From Sphingobium sp. V4 (GTDB lineage: Bacteria; Pseudomonadota; Alphaproteobacteria; Sphingomonadales; Sphingomonadaceae), in assembly GCF_029590555.1 (NCBI RefSeq), contig NZ_CP081002.1, positions 1,050,501 through 1,114,500 on the forward strand: 64,000 nucleotides of DNA. Reading direction: 5' to 3'. The notes beneath the pieces are model-generated. The model did not search any database and was not told the DNA's origin. It worked only from the letters and a program-made list of their open reading frames with translations. Position numbers and translations under genes: made by a program. Shown here one piece after another: positions 59,284-64,000 of this stretch. The first letter of the stretch is position 1. Every line of letters starts with the position of its first letter.

Positions 59284-59921
59284 ATACCGACGATCTGATC
59301 CGGCAGCTTGCCAGTGATACGCGCCCGGTGGGCAGAAACAGCGTCGCGTGGCGGTTGGCCATCGGGATCGTCGCTGGCGGTATCGCATCTGCGCTTCTTA
59401 TCCTGGCGTCGATCGGCGTCCGCCCGGATTTGGGCACGGCCATGCAGGGCACGTCCTTCTGGGTGAAATGGGGCTATACCTTCTCCCTTTCGATCGCCGC
59501 GCTGATGATGACGGCCCAGCTCGCGCGGCCAGACAGCGGTCGATTGCGGGGCCTGTGGGCGCTTGCGATACCCGTCCTGCTTCTCGCGGCGGTCGGCCTA
59601 CTGGAATTGGCGCGCACGCCCTCGTCGCAATGGCTGGCGATGTGGCTCGGCCATAGCTGGAAGAGCTGCCCGTGGCTGGTGCTGTCGCTGTCGGCGCCAA
59701 TCTTTGCCGGCCTGCTATGGTCGTTTCGCAGGCTCGCCCCGACCCGGCTCCGCGCGGCCGGAGCGGCCGCCGGCCTGTCGGCGGGAGCCTTCGCGGCGAC
59801 GGTCTACTGCATCCATTGTCCCGAAGTGTCGGCGATCTTCGTCCTGACCTGGTATTCGCTGGGGATATCGCTCGCGACCCTGATCGGGATGCTGATCGGG
59901 CCGAGGCTGCTGCGCTGGTGA
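59280..59921 (+). CDS. nrsF: NrsF-type anti-sigma factor (DUF1109)
   Basis: Inner-membrane anti-sigma factor of 213 aa with six predicted helices that holds SigF until a metal signal acts on periplasmic cysteines. Key residues known from Caulobacter NrsF are present: Cys in GHSWKSCPWLVLSLS and the pair in VYCIHCPEVSAIF. The cytoplasmic N-terminus MNTDDLIRQLASDTRPVGRN is typical. Translationally coupled to sigF. Confidence 0.88.
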   Translation: MNTDDLIRQLASDTRPVGRNSVAWRLAIGIVAGGIASALLILASIGVRPDLGTAMQGTSFWVKWGYTFSLSIAALMMTAQLARPDSGRLRGLWALAIPVLLLAAVGLLELARTPSSQWLAMWLGHSWKSCPWLVLSLSAPIFAGLLWSFRRLAPTRLRAAGAAAGLSAGAFAATVYCIHCPEVSAIFVLTWYSLGISLATLIGMLIGPRLLRW

Positions 59922-59982
59922 GGCGCGATCCGCGGCGTCTCGCGGGATGTTTCCGCCGGCCGCGTAAATTTCTGCCGCCCCT

Positions 59983-60008
59983 GTAACCGCGCGCCGCTCC
60001 GAACCGAA
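59983..60008 (+). promoter_or_regulatory. SigF-type promoter of bufA2-bufB-bufC
   Basis: GTAACC (59983-59988), 16 bp, CGAA (60005-60008), the third exact copy of the motif. Leader to the bufA2 ATG about 37 nt. Confidence 0.82.
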
Positions 60009-60050
60009 TGACAGGGGCCATATGGCTCAACATATTTCGGAGAGATCATC

Positions 60051-60320
60051 ATGCTCACCTATAACAGCGGCATCGGCATGGCCGCTTCCGCCGCCGCCAT
60101 CGCCATCGTATCGGCAGCAGCGGCCCCGGCCGTGGCGCAGGACGGCGCGGATACGAAGGTCGTCCGTTGCTACGGCGTCAACAGCTGCAAGGGCACGTCC
60201 GACTGCAAGACCGCCAGCAACGAGTGCAAGGGGCAGAATGTCTGCAAGGGGCATGGTTTCAAGGCCATGACCGTCAAGGCGTGCAAGGCGGCCGGAGGCA
60301 GCCTCACCGAGCCGAAATGA
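60051..60320 (+). CDS. bufA2: Bufferin precursor BufA2-type, six cysteines
   Basis: Exported precursor peptide of 89 aa. The signal peptide ends near AVAQ (residue 30). The core is Lys/Gly/Cys-rich with cysteines at 40, 46, 52, 59, 65 and 78: RCYGVNSCKGTSDCKTASNE then CKGQNVCKGHGFKAMTVKAC. It shares the CYGV opening with BufA1 but is otherwise different. GGAGAG precedes the ATG. It is the natural substrate candidate for BufB encoded 61 bp downstream, which in this family forms cysteine-derived heterocycles that bind copper. Confidence 0.85.
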   Translation: MLTYNSGIGMAASAAAIAIVSAAAAPAVAQDGADTKVVRCYGVNSCKGTSDCKTASNECKGQNVCKGHGFKAMTVKACKAAGGSLTEPK

Positions 60321-60329
60321 CGTTCCCAT

Positions 60330-60355
60330 GCCCGGCGCGACCATTCGCGCCGGGC
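60330..60355 (+). promoter_or_regulatory. Strong stem-loop between bufA2 and bufB
   Basis: GCCCGGCGCG (60330-60339) and CGCGCCGGGC (60346-60355) form a perfect 10-bp stem with a 6-nt loop and no T tract. Likely attenuates or protects the bufA2 transcript so that precursor exceeds enzyme. Confidence 0.6.
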
Positions 60356-60381
60356 AGTCCTCATGAGCAGGGAGTATGCCC

Positions 60382-61212
60382 ATGATCCCGTCCTTTCCCG
60401 GTTTCGGACTTGGCCTGCGCAAAGAACATTATGCCGGCTTTTTGGACCATCACGTCGCGGTCGATTTTCTTGAGGTGATCTCGGAGAATTTCATGGTCGA
60501 GGGCGGTCGGCCGCGGCGCATCCTGCGCGATATCCGCGCCCGCTACCCCGTCGCCCTGCATGGCGTGTCCATGTCCATCGGCTCGGCCGACGGCCTCGAT
60601 CGGGCCTATCTTGCCCGGCTTCGCGCGCTGGTGGACGACATCGAGCCGCTGTTCGTGTCGGATCATCTCAGCTGGTCGCGGATCGAAGGGTTCAGTTCCC
60701 ACGATCTGCTGCCATTGCCTTACACGCAGGAAGCACTGGACATCGTCAGCGCGAACATCGACCGCGCGCAGAATGCGCTGGGCCGTGCGATGCTGATCGA
60801 AAACCCGTCGACCTATATCGATTTCGCTCCGGCGGACATGACCGAATGGCAGTTTATCGACGCGCTGTGCGCGCGGACGGGCTGCGGCCTGCTGCTCGAC
60901 GTTAACAATGTGTTCGTCAGCGCCTGCAACCATTGCTTCGACCCTGTTGCCTATCTCGACGCCGTGCCCCATCGCCACGTGCGCCAGATTCATCTCGCCG
61001 GGCACAGCCAGGGCGACCATCTGCTGATCGACACGCACGACCAGCCGGTGCCTTCGTCCGTGTGGCAGCTCTTTGCGCATGTCCTGCCGAAGCTCGGGCC
61101 GGTCGCGACGATGATCGAGCGCGACGACGCCATCCCGCCGCTGGTCGACCTGCTGGCCGAATTGTCCACCGCACGGCGGATCGCCGCGGGAACCATGGAG
61201 GAAGCGGCATGA
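60382..61212 (+). CDS. bufB: Multinuclear non-heme iron oxidase BufB (DUF692, MNIO)
   Basis: Iron enzyme that modifies cysteines of bufferin precursors. About 276 aa; the second ATG (60382) has GGGAG at good spacing. TIM-barrel with the MNIO metal ligands: VALHGVSMSIGS (His), FVSDHLSWS (Asp, His), LIENPSTYI (Glu), LLLDVNNVFVSACNH (Asp, Asn, His), IHLAGHSQGDHLLIDTHDQP (His, Asp) and MIERDDAIPP (Glu). All look intact. The bufC ATG overlaps its stop (ATGA at 61209-61212). Confidence 0.9.
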   Translation: MIPSFPGFGLGLRKEHYAGFLDHHVAVDFLEVISENFMVEGGRPRRILRDIRARYPVALHGVSMSIGSADGLDRAYLARLRALVDDIEPLFVSDHLSWSRIEGFSSHDLLPLPYTQEALDIVSANIDRAQNALGRAMLIENPSTYIDFAPADMTEWQFIDALCARTGCGLLLDVNNVFVSACNHCFDPVAYLDAVPHRHVRQIHLAGHSQGDHLLIDTHDQPVPSSVWQLFAHVLPKLGPVATMIERDDAIPPLVDLLAELSTARRIAAGTMEEAA

Positions 61213-61973
61213 GCCTGCTGGCGTTTCAGCGCGACATGCGGGACTGGCTGGTGCGAGAAGACATGGCTGCTGCCGATCGCATCGGAGCAGAGGCGGGGCC
61301 GGGCCTTGCCGTCTATCAGAATAATTACCGCACCCAGCTTGTCGCCTGTCTGGAAAGCAGCTTTCCGCGAACCCGTGCGTGGATCGGCGAGGGCATGTTT
61401 CTTCACGCAACCGTTCACCATATCGACAGTGTCCCGCCGAGCAGCTGGACGCTTGACGCCTATGCGCGCGATTTTCCGGCGACGCTTGCACAGCTTCACG
61501 CTACCGATCCCGAGATCGCGGAAATCGCTGGCATCGAGCTTGCGCTTGAAGACCTGTTCGTTGCAGCCGACAGCCCTGCTGTTGGGGTGGAGGGTTTGGG
61601 CGATGTCGATTGGGATCGCGCGGTGCTGACGTTCGCCCCGTCGATCGACTTTCTGCACCTCAACACCAACGGCTTTGCCATTTGGTCAGCGCTGGCTGAT
61701 CAAAAGGAACCGCCCGCGCCGCAATATCTGGGCACGCCCGACGTCGCGCTCCTGTGGCGCCAGGGCGAACAATGCCGCATCAGGATTATCGACGATACCG
61801 AATTGCTGGCGCTGCTCAACATGCGCTGCGGCATGGTATTTGGCGCGTTGTGCCGCGACGTTGCAACGTTGCTCGGAGAAGAAGCAGGCATGAGGCTTGT
61901 CGGACGATGGCTGGGCGTATGGCTTTCCGATCAAATGGTTGTCGCCATAGACGGCCGCGAGGAAGCAGCGTAG
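61209..61973 (+). CDS. bufC: Bufferin partner protein BufC (DUF2063)
   Basis: 254-aa partner of BufB that likely presents the precursor peptide, analogous to the second subunit of other MNIO systems. N-terminal DUF2063 domain: LLAFQRDMRDWLVREDMAAA with LAVYQNNYRTQLVACLESSF and PRTRAWIGEGMF. The C-terminal half (VLTFAPSIDFLHLNTNGFAI) resembles a peptide-binding domain. The start in the ATGA overlap is chosen over a longer open frame upstream, which is a shadow of bufB. Confidence 0.87.
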   Translation: MSLLAFQRDMRDWLVREDMAAADRIGAEAGPGLAVYQNNYRTQLVACLESSFPRTRAWIGEGMFLHATVHHIDSVPPSSWTLDAYARDFPATLAQLHATDPEIAEIAGIELALEDLFVAADSPAVGVEGLGDVDWDRAVLTFAPSIDFLHLNTNGFAIWSALADQKEPPAPQYLGTPDVALLWRQGEQCRIRIIDDTELLALLNMRCGMVFGALCRDVATLLGEEAGMRLVGRWLGVWLSDQMVVAIDGREEAA

Positions 61974-62123
61974 CCTTGCTTATAGTCAGCTGTGAAGTGA
62001 GGTCCGGTGCCGACCGTTTCCATTGACTGGCCAAAACAATCGGCACCCTTGTTCCGGCCAGCGACCGAGCTTTTCACGACCTGGGCTTGGACAAGTGCCA
62101 ACCTCGCTGTCGGACATGATGCG

Positions 62124-63995
62124 TCAGTTCAGCGATTTCGCCATCAGCCGCTCCAGCCGTTCTGCAAAGGCGCGAGGATCGGCGGGTGGCTGACCTTCGG
62201 CGATGCGCGCTTCATCGAGCAGCAGGAAGGCGAGGTCGCTCCGCTCTTTGTCGCTGGCCACGGTCTGGCCGAGCTTGGCGATTAGCGCATGGCCGGCATT
62301 GATTTCCAGCACAGGCTTTGCCCGATTGGGTGCCTGCCCCGCCGCTGCCAGCATCCGCTCAAGCTGAAGGTCCATCGCGCTTTCCGACGCGACGATGCAG
62401 ACGGCGCTGGTCGTCAACCGGTCGGACACCCGGACGTCGGACACCTGGTCGGCCAAAGCTTCCTTGGCAAAGCTGATGAAGCTGCTCACATCCTCGTTCG
62501 GGGCATCCGTCGCTGCGCTGCCCTCAGCCAGCGGGATCAGGCTAAGGTCGGTCGCACCCTGGGTTACCGACTTGAAGGGCTTGCCGTCATAATCCACACC
62601 AACGGTCGTCCAGAAGCTGTCAACCTGGTCGGGGAGCAACAGAACCTCAATCCCACGCGCCTTGAAACCCTCGAGCTGCGGCGATTGGAAGATCCGATCG
62701 AGATCGGTCCCGGTCACATAATAGATCGCAGTCTGGTTGTCCTTGAGGGAGGCCGCATAGTCCTTGAGCGAGCGCCACTCGCCGTTCGACGTGCTGGTCT
62801 TGAACCGGGCAAGGTCCAACAACTGTGCGCGCCGCTCGAAATCCTCATAGAGGCCTTCCTTGAGCACCGCCCCGAAATTCTCCCAGATCGCGCCATAGCG
62901 GTCAGGATCGCTGGTTGCGATCTTGTCCAGTTCCGACAGGATGCGGTTGCTCACGCCCTTCTGAATCGCGGACAAGACTGGGCTGTCCTGGATCATTTCG
63001 CGCGACATGTTGAGCGGCAGGTCGGCGGAGTCCACAAGACCCCGCACGAAGCGCAGGTAGCGAGGCAGAATTTCCGCCTCGTCGGTGATGAAGACGCGGC
63101 GGACATAGAGCTTGATCCGACCCTTGCGGTCGGGATCGAACAGGTCGAACGGCTTGGTTTCCGGAATGAAGGTCAGAACAGAATATTCGTGCCGCCCCTC
63201 CGCGCGATAGTGGAGCGTCAATGCGGGCTTGTCGAATTGGCCCGCGACGCTGCGGTAGAAGTCGGCATAATCCCCTTCGCTGATATCCGACTTCGCCTTG
63301 GTCCAAAGTGCCGCCCCATCAGCGACCTGGCGCTCTTGCTCCTCGCTGCCCATCTCCTTGATGAAGATAGGCACGGGGACATGGCCTGACTGCGCCTTCA
63401 CGATCCGCTCGACCGTGTAACGCTCGGCATAGGTCTTTGCATCATCCAGCAGATGCAGGGTCACCCGCGTGCCGCGCGCTGGCGCCTCTGCGGTGTCGAC
63501 TGGCGCGATCGTATATGTTCCCAGGCCATCCGACGACCAGCTGGCGGCCTGATCCGTTCCCGCACGCCGCGACACGACATCGACATTCCCCGCCACCATG
63601 AACGCGGAATAGAAGCCGACGCCGAACTGGCCGATCAACTGCTGGCCCTCGCCATTCTTGTCAGCGGTCAGCCTGTCCATGAAGGCCTTGGTCCCCGAAC
63701 GCGCGATCGTGCCCAGCGTCTCCCCCATGTCGGCAGCGCTCATGCCGATACCATTGTCCTCGACGACGATTGTCGCGGCTTCTCTGTCAAGCGTCAGCGT
63801 GATGCGCGGCTGCGGATCGTCGCCGAACAGGGCCGGATCGGAAATTGCCTCATAGCGCAGCTTCTCGCAGGCGTCGGCCGCGTTGGAGATCAACTCGCGC
63901 AGGAATACGTCCTTGTCGGAATAGACCGAGTGGACCATCATGTGCAGCAACTTTGAAACATCCGCCTCGAAGGCATGAGTTTCAGGGGCGCTCAC
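62124..63995 (-). CDS. htpG: Hsp90-family chaperone HtpG
   Basis: Cytoplasmic ATP-dependent chaperone, complete at 623 aa. The N-terminal GHKL ATPase domain shows HSVYSDKDVFLRELISNAAD, VEDNGIGMSAADM, LIGQFGVGFYSAFMV. The middle domain has LYVRRVFITDEAEILPRYLR with VDSADLPLNMSREMIQDSPV. The C-terminal dimerisation domain ends with AERLERLMAKSLN. The ATG at 63995 leaves only 5 bp to the window edge, so its promoter is outside. The 150 bp toward bufC contain no evident gene. Confidence 0.95.
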   Translation of the reverse strand: MSAPETHAFEADVSKLLHMMVHSVYSDKDVFLRELISNAADACEKLRYEAISDPALFGDDPQPRITLTLDREAATIVVEDNGIGMSAADMGETLGTIARSGTKAFMDRLTADKNGEGQQLIGQFGVGFYSAFMVAGNVDVVSRRAGTDQAASWSSDGLGTYTIAPVDTAEAPARGTRVTLHLLDDAKTYAERYTVERIVKAQSGHVPVPIFIKEMGSEEQERQVADGAALWTKAKSDISEGDYADFYRSVAGQFDKPALTLHYRAEGRHEYSVLTFIPETKPFDLFDPDRKGRIKLYVRRVFITDEAEILPRYLRFVRGLVDSADLPLNMSREMIQDSPVLSAIQKGVSNRILSELDKIATSDPDRYGAIWENFGAVLKEGLYEDFERRAQLLDLARFKTSTSNGEWRSLKDYAASLKDNQTAIYYVTGTDLDRIFQSPQLEGFKARGIEVLLLPDQVDSFWTTVGVDYDGKPFKSVTQGATDLSLIPLAEGSAATDAPNEDVSSFISFAKEALADQVSDVRVSDRLTTSAVCIVASESAMDLQLERMLAAAGQAPNRAKPVLEINAGHALIAKLGQTVASDKERSDLAFLLLDEARIAEGQPPADPRAFAERLERLMAKSLN

Positions 63996-64000
63996 GGTGT

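Noticed and set aside
60933..61973. A longer start for BufC
   Set aside because: The extension reads the bufB gene in another frame; the ATGA overlap at 61209 is the natural start.

Overview
The window looks like a chromosome or large plasmid segment of a sphingomonad-type alphaproteobacterium. This is inferred from the high G+C, a TonB receptor paired with a FecI/FecR system, an alphaproteobacterial SigF/NrsF pair, Czc-type metal efflux and many insertion sequences. No rRNA, tRNA or CRISPR array was seen.

Layout. (1) 1-8.8 kb: an L-fucose and pectin utilisation locus. A translationally coupled minus-strand operon (GH95 alpha-L-fucosidase, KDF dehydrogenase, L-fuconate dehydratase, L-fucose dehydrogenase-like SDR, pectinesterase) lies divergent from a FucP-type symporter. 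A zinc alcohol dehydrogenase runs off the left edge, and a polygalacturonase remnant lies on the right. (2) 9.5-13 kb: an IS110/IS1111 element with a candidate guide (bridge/seek) RNA in its right end, abutted by a group II intron whose reverse transcriptase is frameshifted. (3) 13-22.7 kb: a penicillin-acylase-family hydrolase, an STN-type TonB receptor, FecI-like sigma, FecR, an MHS-family transporter and an FG-GAP/UnbV surface protein, probably one trans-envelope uptake and signalling module of unknown substrate. (4) 22.9-31 kb: a metal-resistance operon (divergent MerR regulator, CDF transporter, small His-rich protein, czcCBA, czcD) under a textbook MerR promoter. (5) 31.4-46.6 kb: an IS graveyard (IS91 with integrase, a truncated IS91 end, two IS1182, an ISL3 remnant, two IS1111-type and one IS630) surrounding a hipBA module with three operator palindromes and an uncharacterised 520-aa gene. 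(6) 46.8-57.2 kb: a complete cellulose operon with a BcsA-BcsB fusion. (7) 57.7-62 kb: a bufferin island. Two different Cys-rich precursors (BufA1 with DoxX; BufA2 with the MNIO enzyme BufB and its partner BufC) flank an ECF sigma factor and its NrsF anti-sigma. (8) htpG at the right edge.

How it works together. The sharpest regulatory picture is the bufferin island. Three exact copies of GTAACC-N16-CGAA, the Caulobacter SigF promoter motif, sit in front of bufA1, sigF and bufA2, so one metal-responsive sigma factor should autoregulate and fire both precursor transcripts. GC-rich stem-loops follow each bufA gene. The three IS1111-type elements each carry a structured non-coding segment downstream of the transposase. 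In two of them the pairing stems differ in sequence but keep complementarity, which is direct covariation evidence for a functional RNA.
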